Of a DNA stretch of 64,000 bases, positions 31,275 to 40,629 are shown one piece after another (within the stretch, counting starts at the first letter, position 1; each line of letters begins with the position of its first letter). Source of the DNA: Lentzea sp. NBRC 102530 (GTDB lineage: Bacteria; Actinomycetota; Actinomycetes; Mycobacteriales; Pseudonocardiaceae). Location of the stretch: contig NZ_BSTF01000015.1 in NCBI RefSeq assembly GCF_030269365.1, positions 62,001-126,000 on the forward strand. The letters run 5' to 3'. Under the pieces are notes generated by a model. It ran no database searches. It was not told where the DNA came from and was given only the letters and a program-made list of their open reading frames with translations. Position numbers and translations under genes: made by a program.

Positions 31275-34200
31275 TCCCGCAGCACCTGTGCCGCGTCGAA
31301 ACGACTCTTGACGTTGTCGGTCAGCCGCTTCAACCCCAGCACCTCGAGCACTGCTCGCCGCAATGCCTCGTCAGGGAGGTTCCCCGTTCGACTGGCGACG
31401 TGGTCAACCAGTGCGGCCAGCTCCGCAGGGGGAACGTCGTCGAGGGTTCGCGGTCCCAGGTGACGCATCCGCACTTCCGGCTGGTCCGGCAACCGGTAGG
31501 TGCGCGGCTTGATGCCGCTCTCGCCGAGCGGGTTGTCTTCGATGAGCTCTCCCTTGTTCACCGCCGAGGAGATCGCCTTGTTCAGCTCGCTGGCGACGAG
31601 TTTCGTGACCCGCACCGCGCCCGAGGCTCGAACGTAGGCGGTGTGCAGGCGGCTGCCCAGCACAGGGCCCTCCGACTGCACGAGGCGAATCAAACCGTCG
31701 ACCATCTCGCGTCGGGAAGCGTCACCGACGGGGACGACGCTGCCGTCGAACTGCCCGTACGCCGCGAGTCCCGACGCCGTGACAGGCGCGGGTGCGGGCT
31801 CTGCAGGCTCGATTCGGGTTTCCCGCACGACCGGCAGATCGATCGGTTTCCGCGCGGTTTGTTCGGCCACAACCGGCTCGGCCACAACCGGCTCGACAAC
31901 AGGTGATTCGGCAACGGACGGTTCGACCGCAACCAGCTCAGCCGTAGCAGTGGTCCTCACCTCGGTCGTGGCGACCGGCACCGGCTTCGGCGCTACGACT
32001 ACCTCCTGGTCACCGCCCGGCACCCAGCCCGACGTGTGGATGTCCAGTTCGTGCAGCGCGTCCCACAGACGTGCCATGACAGCGGGCCGGTCCGCGTAGA
32101 ACTCCGACTCCCGGATGCGGAAGAACCTCCAGCCACAGCGCTCGAGGTCACGTTGTCGCGCGAGGTCGCGCTCGTAGGCCTCGGGGCCGTGCCAGGCGTC
32201 GCCGTCGCATTCGACCGCCAACCGCGCCTTGGCACCGACCACGACGAGGTCGAGCCGGTACCCCTCCGCGGGGAACTGCGGAACAACGCTGTACCCGCGG
32301 TCGACGAGGCGGTTGAACACCCGCTGCTCGAACAGGGAGTCGAACGGCTCGATCCTCCTGTCCTCGGGCACCGCGGTGTGCCGGGCACCTTCGGTCCCGT
32401 CCCCGGATCCCGACAGGCCGTAGCAATAGTCGAGCAGCTGAAACCTCATGTCCTCGGGGTTGCCGAGGTCCGACAGGCGCAGTGAGTGGAACACCCACAT
32501 CTGGTCCTTGGCACGCGACGTGGCGACGTTGAACCGTTGGATGTACTGCTCCTGCGTGAGCGAACCGATCCGCTTCCCGGGTTCCGGGGCCTTGACCATG
32601 GACAGGAACATCACATCGCGTTCCGAGCCCTGGAAGTCAGCCGAGTCACCACACCGCAGATCGCGCGCCTTCCACTCCTCCGACGGAATGCGTTCCAGCA
32701 GACGCTTCTCGATCCTCTTGGCCTGCGCGCGACCGAGTAGCGACACCACACCGAAAGTCAGGCCGTCGTACCGCTGATCGGCGATGCACTTCTCGATCTG
32801 GTCGACGATGGCGTCCGCCTCGACCGGGTTGACCTTGTCGGTCACACCGCGCTCGTACCCGTCCTCGAGGAAGACCGGCTTGATCGGTTCCAGGCGGTCC
32901 GCACCGTACTGGCGCACCGGCACCAGGCGAACACCATCAGGCTCGTAGGCGATCCGGTTCGAGAAACCGATGATCTCGGGCACGCAACGCCGGTGCTCGA
33001 CGAGGGTGATCATTCCTTCGAACCGCTTCTTCGCCTCGTCGAACAGGCTTCGCTTCGGTTCCTGCCACGAGGCGCGATGAGGGTCGTCCCACAGGTACTG
33101 CTGGGCGAGATCGCGCAGTTGCTGCTGGTCGGTTCCGACCGCGGACGGGGACACCTGCTTGTCGTCACCGATCACCACGATCTTGGGCGCGAGGAACTGC
33201 AGGAACGTCGCCTCGAGACCGGCCTGCGACGCCTCGTCCACCACCACGACGTCGAACATGTCCGGTTGGACGCGGAACTGCTCCGCGATCCGATAGATCG
33301 GCATGATCCACACCGGCACGGCCGGGCGGCAGCGGTCCATGGCGGCCCTGATGTCCGCCCTGCGCTGGGCGGCATAGACACCCGTGCCCTTGCCCAGCAA
33401 CCTCACGAGTTGGGCGTACTGGTGCAGGTCGGCGCGGGCCGTGCCGGACAGCCGTTCTGGGGACACCGCATGGCCCCACGCGCGTTCGGCCGCCAGCAGC
33501 TCCACCTCACGACGCACCTGCTCCTCGGCCCGCAGCACTTCGGCCTGCAGCGCGTTGACGTCCTCGGAACCACGTTCAAGCACCCACACGCGGGCGACCG
33601 CCCATGCCCAGGTCGCGTCCCAGGCCGCCAGCCTCGGGATCCACGCCGGGTCTCGGGGCTGAGCCGCCACCGCTTCGTACACGTTCGGAAGGCGCTGACC
33701 CATGATCGTCGCGATCTCGTCGCGGTGACGTGCCATCCGGGCGACGTCGGTCAGGCGCACAAGTCTGTGATGCGCCACCGCGTAGGACTCGGGATCCCGG
33801 TCCACGGCGGCCTGGGCGAGATGCCGGACGCAGCCCGCCGCATCGCCCCACTCGGCGACAGCCGAGATCGTGCGCACGAGTTCCAGCAGTGGGATCGCGG
33901 CAGCGCTGCGTGCGTCCGACGCCGCGGCGACTTCGACAAGGCGGGCGTACGTCTGGACGGCGTCGAGGTCCGTCCAGTTGGGACGCGGAAGGCCGAGTCC
34001 CGACAGCCCACGTTCCTCGGCTTCGAGCGCCGCGCCGAGCTGGAGCACCCTGCGCAGCTGTTCCAGCTCGGTCACGTGCCACTGGAATCGTTCACTCAGC
34101 GTGTCTTCCTCCGGCACACGCACCGAATCCGGCCACGCCCGGTCGAGTGCGTACAGCACCCTGGTCGCCTCAGCCCACAGGAGGAACACGTCGAGCTTGT

Positions 34201-36451
34201 CCGCGCTGGTGGGCGGCACCCCGTCGACCCGCACCGCCTGGAACAAGGGCTGAGCCTGCTTCACGACCTTCGGCGCGAACGCACCGGTCCTCGGCGATCC
34301 GTCCGGGTTGGTCTTGAGGCGGCCACCGTCGCCCACGTGTGCCCGCAACGCGCCGGCCAACGCCACAAGCGCGCCCATGTCGCCAGAGGTCACGCTCACC
34401 TCCGTGAGCGGCCCCAGACGCTCGATCATCGGTCCGACCCGGGCGATGAGCTGCGAGATCTGCTCGCCCCGTGTCCGCCAGTGGTTCGCCCGACCGGCGA
34501 GCACGTCGGACAGGGCGTCGTTCATCCACTGCTCGCGCCGCTGGGACAGCTCACCCGCTTCACGGGCGAACCCGTTCAGCCGCTGGCGAAGCACGTCTCG
34601 CGTCGACTGGTCCAACCCACGAACGGCCGCGAACGCGGTGTGCTGGGTGAGGGCGCCGTGCCCTTCCTCGACCGCGATGGCCTCCCGCTCGGCGGCGACG
34701 AGCTCGAAGAAGGCCTCCGGGCCCGGGACGTCGCCGAGAGACAGCAACCGGAGACGGGACTCCGGCTCGTCCGCGATCAAAGCATCGTCCACCAGGCTCC
34801 GGTGCCACTCAGCGATGGCGATCGCGGATACAGGGGGGTCCTCCACCCCTCGCACCGCGACGAGATCAGACACCCAGCCGAAGCGGTCCTGCTCGGCCAT
34901 CACCTGTTGCGCGATCGAGGCGAGAGTGCCGCGGTAACCCGCAACCTCGTGCTCGATCACCTCCTCACCGCGGGCGTCGAGCAGTCGGCGGTGCAGACCT
35001 GCCCGGTTACGGCGGAGTTCCTCGATCGCGGCGAGATGCCCCTCGATCGCGTTCTGCGCACCGACGGCGTCGTACTCGCTCGAGACGTGGCTGATCCGCT
35101 CGACCGCAACCTTGAGGTCGGCGAGGTCCGACCGCGACGATCCCACGACTGACACGGCAAGAGGGGCGATGGACTCGGGCAGCTTGGCCCTGACCTCCTT
35201 CAGTGCGCGATCGGTGTGCGCGGTGACGAGAACGCGTTTGCCCTGAGCGAGGAGATGCGACAGGAGCGCGGCGACGGTGTGCGTCTTGCCGGTGCCGGGC
35301 GGCCCCTGCACCAGGGTCTGGGCCTTCACGTCGACCTGTGTGAGCACGCGCAGCTGGCGGTCGTTCACGGGCAACGGCAGGAACAACTCCGAATCGACCT
35401 CGACGACGGCGCCGGGCTCCGGTGAGCGCTCCGCCGCCGGTCGGTGGTCGGGGTCGACCAGGGGGAGCAGTCCTTCGGGGACAGTCCCCGACTCGGTCAT
35501 CTGGTGCGCGACCGAGTCCAGGATGTCGACGATGCCCTGCCGCGAACGCCGGCGCAGGATGACTGCAGGCGCGAACGCCGTGATGGCATGGGTGACGGGC
35601 TTCTGCGGCTCGTCCTCGTCGAGGTAGGCGGCGTCACCGTCGAGGGCGTGCGCCAAGCGCCGCAGCACATCTCCCACGATCTCGCGATCGAGAACCGCCG
35701 CGTTGGTGTCCCGGGCCTCGTTGCGGATCTGCGCCACGTGCGCGGGATTGGCCACTCGCCCGGGGTCGATCATGTCCAGTTCGACCGTCAGGCCGTCTGC
35801 CGTGTCGGACTGGTGCAGCGACAGCTTTCCACTGACGTCATCGAAGTGGATCACGGCGGGAACCGTCACCAGGTGCCTGCGCACGACGTGATGGCCAGGC
35901 GGAGACCACGACAGGCAGCCCGCGCCCACCACCAGCTCGAGCTCTTCGGCGTGGCCGGCCGCCGTCACATACGCTCCGAACAGCTCGTTGTAGACGTCGC
36001 GTGCGGGCTGGTCGACCGCCTCCCGCTCAGCCCAGGTGGTCCAGAGCGATTGCCATTCGTCGTGAGCGTCACGAATCTCCGGCACGTCCGTGAGAACGAC
36101 CCGCTGCTCTCCGTCCCCGACGGACTCGCGCAGTGCAGGTGGTGCTCCTGGGTCGTCCCAGTTCCCGTCAAGCCAAGGCCGCAACTCCGCGCCCGGCTCG
36201 GGTGGTTCCTGGTGCTGGACCCGTTCGACCGTCAACAAAGCCGCGCCTGGTTCCGGCGAGTTCTCGGTGTGCGCGGACTGGACAGCGGAGTGTTCAGGCA
36301 GCTTTCCCAGCCACAGCACCGAGTCGTAGCTTTCGGTGGTGCGAGGAGGATTCGATTTGAGCTGTTGGCTCCTGGCAAGGAACTGGAAGAGCCTCACCGC
36401 TCGATCAACGGCCGTGTCCTGTGAATCCCTGGCAGCGCCGTCCTTCGCCAC
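31253..36451 (-). CDS. Giant SF1 helicase with MTES/Vsr-like nuclease domain, defence-like
   Basis: The 1732-residue protein has a Walker A GPPGTGKTHTVAALL near residue 385, a Walker B VVVDEASQAG near 1070, and later helicase motifs VEHRRCVPEIIGFSN, DFQGSERDVMFLSMV and RFNVATSRAKDQM. A Vsr/MTES_1575-type nuclease follows near 1390-1480 (FEQRVFNRLVDRGY, LAVECDGDAWHG, RDLERCGWRFFRIRESEFY). A proline/valine-rich linker with VVEPVVAEPVVAEQ leads to a winged-helix-like C-terminus. This order resembles helicase-nuclease antiphage proteins such as Hhe. The GTG at 36451 follows GGGGAG. No methyltransferase or other partner is nearby. Confidence 0.85.
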   Translation of the reverse strand: MAKDGAARDSQDTAVDRAVRLFQFLARSQQLKSNPPRTTESYDSVLWLGKLPEHSAVQSAHTENSPEPGAALLTVERVQHQEPPEPGAELRPWLDGNWDDPGAPPALRESVGDGEQRVVLTDVPEIRDAHDEWQSLWTTWAEREAVDQPARDVYNELFGAYVTAAGHAEELELVVGAGCLSWSPPGHHVVRRHLVTVPAVIHFDDVSGKLSLHQSDTADGLTVELDMIDPGRVANPAHVAQIRNEARDTNAAVLDREIVGDVLRRLAHALDGDAAYLDEDEPQKPVTHAITAFAPAVILRRRSRQGIVDILDSVAHQMTESGTVPEGLLPLVDPDHRPAAERSPEPGAVVEVDSELFLPLPVNDRQLRVLTQVDVKAQTLVQGPPGTGKTHTVAALLSHLLAQGKRVLVTAHTDRALKEVRAKLPESIAPLAVSVVGSSRSDLADLKVAVERISHVSSEYDAVGAQNAIEGHLAAIEELRRNRAGLHRRLLDARGEEVIEHEVAGYRGTLASIAQQVMAEQDRFGWVSDLVAVRGVEDPPVSAIAIAEWHRSLVDDALIADEPESRLRLLSLGDVPGPEAFFELVAAEREAIAVEEGHGALTQHTAFAAVRGLDQSTRDVLRQRLNGFAREAGELSQRREQWMNDALSDVLAGRANHWRTRGEQISQLIARVGPMIERLGPLTEVSVTSGDMGALVALAGALRAHVGDGGRLKTNPDGSPRTGAFAPKVVKQAQPLFQAVRVDGVPPTSADKLDVFLLWAEATRVLYALDRAWPDSVRVPEEDTLSERFQWHVTELEQLRRVLQLGAALEAEERGLSGLGLPRPNWTDLDAVQTYARLVEVAAASDARSAAAIPLLELVRTISAVAEWGDAAGCVRHLAQAAVDRDPESYAVAHHRLVRLTDVARMARHRDEIATIMGQRLPNVYEAVAAQPRDPAWIPRLAAWDATWAWAVARVWVLERGSEDVNALQAEVLRAEEQVRREVELLAAERAWGHAVSPERLSGTARADLHQYAQLVRLLGKGTGVYAAQRRADIRAAMDRCRPAVPVWIMPIYRIAEQFRVQPDMFDVVVVDEASQAGLEATFLQFLAPKIVVIGDDKQVSPSAVGTDQQQLRDLAQQYLWDDPHRASWQEPKRSLFDEAKKRFEGMITLVEHRRCVPEIIGFSNRIAYEPDGVRLVPVRQYGADRLEPIKPVFLEDGYERGVTDKVNPVEADAIVDQIEKCIADQRYDGLTFGVVSLLGRAQAKRIEKRLLERIPSEEWKARDLRCGDSADFQGSERDVMFLSMVKAPEPGKRIGSLTQEQYIQRFNVATSRAKDQMWVFHSLRLSDLGNPEDMRFQLLDYCYGLSGSGDGTEGARHTAVPEDRRIEPFDSLFEQRVFNRLVDRGYSVVPQFPAEGYRLDLVVVGAKARLAVECDGDAWHGPEAYERDLARQRDLERCGWRFFRIRESEFYADRPAVMARLWDALHELDIHTSGWVPGGDQEVVVAPKPVPVATTEVRTTATAELVAVEPSVAESPVVEPVVAEPVVAEQTARKPIDLPVVRETRIEPAEPAPAPVTASGLAAYGQFDGSVVPVGDASRREMVDGLIRLVQSEGPVLGSRLHTAYVRASGAVRVTKLVASELNKAISSAVNKGELIEDNPLGESGIKPRTYRLPDQPEVRMRHLGPRTLDDVPPAELAALVDHVASRTGNLPDEALRRAVLEVLGLKRLTDNVKSRFDAAQVLRDQETAAR

Positions 36452-36605
36452 AGCTGGCTCCCCTTTCCCGCCCAAACCGATCACGATGCACATCGACGTC
36501 GGACGTCCTGGCGATACAGCCGACACCACTCCGTTATGACTCGGATTCATTCCAGCCCAGGGAGAAACTCTTGTTCGCGCTGCTGCACGGCCGCACCGGC
36601 CGGTA

Positions 36606-37097
36606 ATGGCCGATCCCCCGGACCTGTTCAGCCACGCCGGCAGCTTCTCGGGTGCGCTCGACCTGCGGAACTCCGAGGTGCGGGCGGGCATCACGGCGAC
36701 GCTGGTCAACCCCGGCAGCGGTACGCCGACGGTCGGTGCGGACGCGGTCTTCGGGCCACCGATCTGGCCTTTCGACGGCATCTGGAACGCGCAGAGCCCG
36801 ACTCACAACGTGGAGCGGCTGCGGGGCGTGACGATCACGATGTACACCGGCAACGGCGGCGACCTGACGGTCGACCCGATCCAGGCGGCGCTGGAGCACC
36901 GGGTGCGGGAGACCGTGCTCCTGACAGCCGCCAACCTGCGCGCCGCGGGCATCGGGTTCCACCTCGCCGACAACGGCGACGGCAGCGGCTGGGCGCCGGG
37001 CTGCACGGGCGAGCACGCCGATGAGGCGTGCGTGCAGGAGGACGTGAACCACTTCGTCCGGTTCTTCGAGCCCACGCCTGACGTGCGACGTTCGTAG
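36606..37097 (+). pseudogene. Remnant of an Ag85-like secreted esterase
   Basis: The 163-residue reading frame opens in the middle of an alpha/beta hydrolase: PDLFSHAGSFSGALDLRN normally follows the nucleophile elbow in Ag85/esterase D proteins, and IWNAQSPTHNVERLRG with MYTGNGGDL continue the fold. The nucleophile GxSxG and everything before it are missing, and no upstream frame restores them. The end is diverged and lacks the HSWxYW block. It lies between the helicase and subtilase genes and is probably non-functional. Confidence 0.55.
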
Positions 37098-37224
37098 TGA
37101 GCCGAACGGGGCATTTCTGGAACCGCGCGTCCCGAATCCGCGCTGACCTCCTCTAATGACTCTGACGGGCCCCTGCACCCGCGCGACGTGCGCGGGCATC
37201 GCCCGCTGAGAGCTGGAGGAATCC

Positions 37225-38943
37225 GTGTTCCAGGGTTCACGATCACGCCTGCGCACCGCGGTCATCGCCGCGGTCGTGGGCGCCGGTGCGCTGGCGGCAG
37301 CCACCCCTGCCGCTGCCGCCCCCGCCGCCGCGGGCAACCGCTCCTACCTGGTCATCACCGCGCCCGGTGCCACGGCCGGCGCGGCGTCGGCCGTGAGCGG
37401 CAACGGCGGTGTCGTGTGGACGAGCTATGACGCGATCGGTGTCATCGTCGCGCACTCGACGGCCACCGACTTCGCCACCAAGATGCGGTCCGTCACCGGC
37501 GTGCAGAAGGTCGGTGCCACGCGCACGACGGACGTGCCTGCGGAGGCGGCGACCCAGCCGATTCCGGCCAGCCCCTCGCAGGCGACCCAGCCGACCACCG
37601 AGCCGGTGCGCTCGGACATGACGCAGATCGGCGCCGACAAGGCGTGGGCGGTCAACACCGGCTCGTCCAACGTCAAGGTCGGCGTGCTCGACACCGGCGT
37701 CGACGACCAGCACCCGGACCTCGCCCCGAACTTCGACGCCGCCAACTCGGCGTCGTGCGCCTACGGCAAGCTCGACACGCGCACGGGTTCGTGGCGTGAC
37801 ACGGACACGCACGGCACGCACGTCGCCGGCACGATCGCGGCCGCCAAGAACGGCAAGGGCATGATCGGTGTCGCGCCGGGCGTGAAGATCGCGTCCGTGC
37901 GCATCGCGGAGAAGCCGAGCGGGCTGTTCTTCGCCGAGAACACGATCTGCGCCATGGTCTTCTCCGGTGACCGCGGCTTCGACGTGACCAACAACAGCTA
38001 CTACACCGACCCGTGGCTGTTCAACTGCCCGAACAACGCCGACCAGGACGCGATCCTCGAAGGCGTGAAGCGCGCGGTGGCCTACGCCGAGGGCAAGGGC
38101 GTGCTCAACGTCGCCGCGGCGGGCAACGAGAACTACAACCTCGCCAACAAGACCACCGATTCGACGAGCCCCAACGACTCGACGCCCGCCCAGCGCACCG
38201 TCACCAACGCCTGCCTGAGCGTCCCGACCGAGGTGCCCGGCGTCGTGAGCGTCGCCTCGATCGCCTCGAACAACGGCAAGTCGTCGTTCTCGAACTACGG
38301 CACCGACAAGATCCACATCGCGGCGCCCGGCGACAGCGTCTACTCGACCGTCCCCGGCGGCCGCTACGGCTCGAAGTCCGGCACGTCGATGGCCTCCCCG
38401 CACGTCGCGGGCGTCGCCGCGCTGCTCAAGTCGACCAACCCGACGGCCACCCCGGCACAGCTCAAGACGTTGCTCGCCACCCAGGCCGACGACCTGAGCT
38501 GCACCGACAGCCGGTGCTCCGGCACCACGGCGAAGAACAACTTCTTCGGCGAGGGCCGCGTGGACGCGTTCGCCGCCGTCAACGGGACGACGCCGCCCGG
38601 CCGTGAGTTCGAGAACACCGCCGACGTGGCCATCCCGGACACCAACACCGCCGTGACCAGCTCCATCACGGTCTCGAACATCACCGGCAACGCCCCGGCG
38701 ACGCTCAAGGTCGACGTCAACATCGTGCACACCTACCGCGGTGACCTGGTCATCGACCTGATCGCCCCGGACGGCACGGCGTACCGCCTGAAGTCCAACG
38801 ACGGTGATTCCGCCGACGACGTCATCGCGAGCTACACGGTCAACGCCTCCGGCGAGGTCGCGAACGGCACCTGGAAGCTGCAGGTCAGGGACGTGGCGAA
38901 GCAGGACACCGGCTACATCAACTCCTGGAAGCTGACCTTCTAG
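37225..38943 (+). CDS. Secreted subtilisin-like serine protease with P domain
   Basis: The 572-residue precursor has a signal peptide (SRLRTAVIAAVVGAGALAAA), an inhibitor-like propeptide to about residue 110, and an S8 catalytic domain. The triad is VGVLDTGVDDQHPDL, THGTHVAGTIAA and SGTSMASPHVAGVAALL. A C-terminal proprotein convertase P domain (GDLVIDLIAPDGTAYRL, GTWKLQVRDVAKQDTGYINS) stabilises the enzyme. The GTG at 37225 follows CTGGAGGAATCC. It is an extracellular protease, typical of soil actinomycetes. Confidence 0.95.
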   Translation: MFQGSRSRLRTAVIAAVVGAGALAAATPAAAAPAAAGNRSYLVITAPGATAGAASAVSGNGGVVWTSYDAIGVIVAHSTATDFATKMRSVTGVQKVGATRTTDVPAEAATQPIPASPSQATQPTTEPVRSDMTQIGADKAWAVNTGSSNVKVGVLDTGVDDQHPDLAPNFDAANSASCAYGKLDTRTGSWRDTDTHGTHVAGTIAAAKNGKGMIGVAPGVKIASVRIAEKPSGLFFAENTICAMVFSGDRGFDVTNNSYYTDPWLFNCPNNADQDAILEGVKRAVAYAEGKGVLNVAAAGNENYNLANKTTDSTSPNDSTPAQRTVTNACLSVPTEVPGVVSVASIASNNGKSSFSNYGTDKIHIAAPGDSVYSTVPGGRYGSKSGTSMASPHVAGVAALLKSTNPTATPAQLKTLLATQADDLSCTDSRCSGTTAKNNFFGEGRVDAFAAVNGTTPPGREFENTADVAIPDTNTAVTSSITVSNITGNAPATLKVDVNIVHTYRGDLVIDLIAPDGTAYRLKSNDGDSADDVIASYTVNASGEVANGTWKLQVRDVAKQDTGYINSWKLTF

Positions 38944-39011
38944 GACGGCATTCGGAGGAACCTCGGCGGCCGCGGCTAACCAACGGCACCACCTGCAGCG
39001 ATAGCAGTGAC

Positions 39012-39653
39012 GTGGAACCGGATCTGTGGTCGGCGGCCGCCGCGGCCCTCGACGAGCACGAACACGCGTTGGTGATGGCCAGGCTGGCGGGCACGATCGT
39101 CGGCCCCGGCCAGACCTCACGCCTCGCCCGCGGCGAACGCGACGTCGTGTTCCTGCTGCCCGACCGGCTGGTGCTCGTGCGGCCGGACCCCTTCTGGACG
39201 GGCTCGTACGACCGCAGGCAGATCGTGCGCATCATGCTCGCCGCCGGGCACGTCCAGTTCGACGTGACCGGCGGCGACAGCCTGGAGTTCTGGATCGACA
39301 CCGAGCTGTCGCCCGCCGAGCCGTTCATCGAGCAGGCCGAGGTCTGGCTGGCGCCGCGCAAGAGCTCCGCGAGCGGCGCGGTCATCGGGTTCGGGCTCGC
39401 GATCATCATCGCGTTCCTGTTCGTCCTCGGGCCGGTGGACCTGATCCCGTCCGACGGCAGGCTCACCGTGAAGTCCAGCTGCGGCGACTTCCTGCGGGCG
39501 GGCGGCGACGAGCAGGTCGAGCTGCTCAGGCGGCTGTTCGGGCAGGTCGGCAGGCCGGACGAGGCGACCAAGCCGATGACGCTCGACGCGTCGAAACGAC
39601 ACTGCGGCGAGAACAGCGGCGCGACCCTGGACTCGCTCGTCACCGGGAAGTAG
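39012..39653 (+). CDS. Hypothetical membrane protein
   Basis: The 213-residue protein has a charged N-terminal domain (LLPDRLVLVRPDPFWTGSYD, IVRIMLAAGHVQFDVTGGDS) that resembles a PH-like beta fold, then one membrane helix (GAVIGFGLAIIIAFLFVLGP) near residue 125 and an external tail with two cysteines (SSCGDF, RHCGEN). No family is assigned. A GTG at 39012 begins it. It precedes the LysR gene by 16 bases on the same strand. Confidence 0.6.
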   Translation: MEPDLWSAAAAALDEHEHALVMARLAGTIVGPGQTSRLARGERDVVFLLPDRLVLVRPDPFWTGSYDRRQIVRIMLAAGHVQFDVTGGDSLEFWIDTELSPAEPFIEQAEVWLAPRKSSASGAVIGFGLAIIIAFLFVLGPVDLIPSDGRLTVKSSCGDFLRAGGDEQVELLRRLFGQVGRPDEATKPMTLDASKRHCGENSGATLDSLVTGK

Positions 39654-39669
39654 CACCTACAGTGCGGGG

Positions 39670-40572
39670 GTGTTCGACACCCGCCAGCTCGAGGTCTTCG
39701 CCACGGTCGCGCGGACCGGCTCGTTCAGCGCCGCCGCCCGGTTGCTGCACTGCACCCAGCCCGCCGTCAGCCAGCAGATGCGCGCACTGGAACGGCAGGT
39801 CGGCGGGCCGCTGTTCGTGCGCACGGGCCGCGGGCTGCACCTCACCGAGGCCGGGCGCATCCTCGCCGAACGCGGGTCGGACCTGCTCGACCAGCTCGCC
39901 ACGACGCACCAGCAGGTCAGCGCGATAGCGACGCACGACATCGGCACGATCCGGATCTGCGCGTTCCCCAGCGCCAACGTGTCGCTGGTGCCCGCGGCGG
40001 CGGCGATCCTGGCCGAGGAACGGCCCGCGCTGCGCCTCGAGCTCGTCGAGGAGGAGCCGCCGGACTCGTTCGCGCTGCTCCGGCGCGGGGAGGCCGACCT
40101 GGTGCTGAGCTTCAGCTACCTCGACGAACCGCAGGACGAGGCGACCGTGACCGGCATGCTGAGCGTGCCGTTGCTGCGCGAACCGCTCGCGCTGCTGGTG
40201 CCGGCCGGGCACCGGCTCGCCGGGCGGGAGAAGGTCTCGCTGACCGAGGCGGCGGAGGAACGCTGGATCGCCGGTTGCGTGCGCTGCCAACGGGCGTTGC
40301 ACCTGGCGTGTGACAAGGCGGGGTTCGTGCCGGACATCACCTGCTCGACCGACGACAACCTGGCCATCCAGAGCCTCGTCACCGCAGGTCTGGGCGTGGC
40401 GCTGGTGCCTCGGCTGCTGTTGTCGTTCCTGCAGCACCCCGGGCTGACGACGGTCGAGGTGGAGTCGGCGGCGCACCGGCTGACGTCGCTCTACACCTGG
40501 CCGGACCTGATCCAGCTGCCGATCATGAGGGCGACGGTGGACGCGCTCATCTCCGCGGCCGGGCGGGCATAA
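39670..40572 (+). CDS. LysR-family regulator (YeiE-like position)
   Basis: The 300-residue protein begins with a LysR helix-turn-helix (FATVARTGSFSAAARLLHCT, QPAVSQQMRALERQV). An inducer-binding domain follows (IGTIRICAFPSANVSLVPAA, VTAGLGVALVPRLLLSFLQ). It is followed by a YeiH-type transporter and a cysteine dioxygenase-like gene. In enterobacteria the LysR protein YeiE sits beside yeiH and is linked to sulfite stress. A perfect palindrome overlaps its stop and may be its own target. Confidence 0.9.
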   Translation: MFDTRQLEVFATVARTGSFSAAARLLHCTQPAVSQQMRALERQVGGPLFVRTGRGLHLTEAGRILAERGSDLLDQLATTHQQVSAIATHDIGTIRICAFPSANVSLVPAAAAILAEERPALRLELVEEEPPDSFALLRRGEADLVLSFSYLDEPQDEATVTGMLSVPLLREPLALLVPAGHRLAGREKVSLTEAAEERWIAGCVRCQRALHLACDKAGFVPDITCSTDDNLAIQSLVTAGLGVALVPRLLLSFLQHPGLTTVEVESAAHRLTSLYTWPDLIQLPIMRATVDALISAAGRA

Positions 40573-40583
40573 GCGCGGCTTAT
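40569..40583. promoter_or_regulatory. LysR-type palindrome before the YeiH-like transporter
   Basis: ATAAGCGCGGCTTAT is a perfect inverted repeat (ATAAGC, GCG, GCTTAT) with the ATAA-N7-TTAT form common for LysR-type sites. It overlaps the LysR stop and lies about 50 bases upstream of the transporter start, so it could activate that gene. Confidence 0.65.
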
Positions 40584-40629
40584 GGGACCCCAAGGGATGG
40601 CCCTCTACTGCTGTTAGCTCGCGGTGGTC

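Noticed and set aside
36452..36781. Extending the helicase to the 1842-residue frame
   Set aside because: The added 110 residues lack similarity to the family, while the GTG at 36451 has a GGGGAG site and the usual N-terminal sequence.
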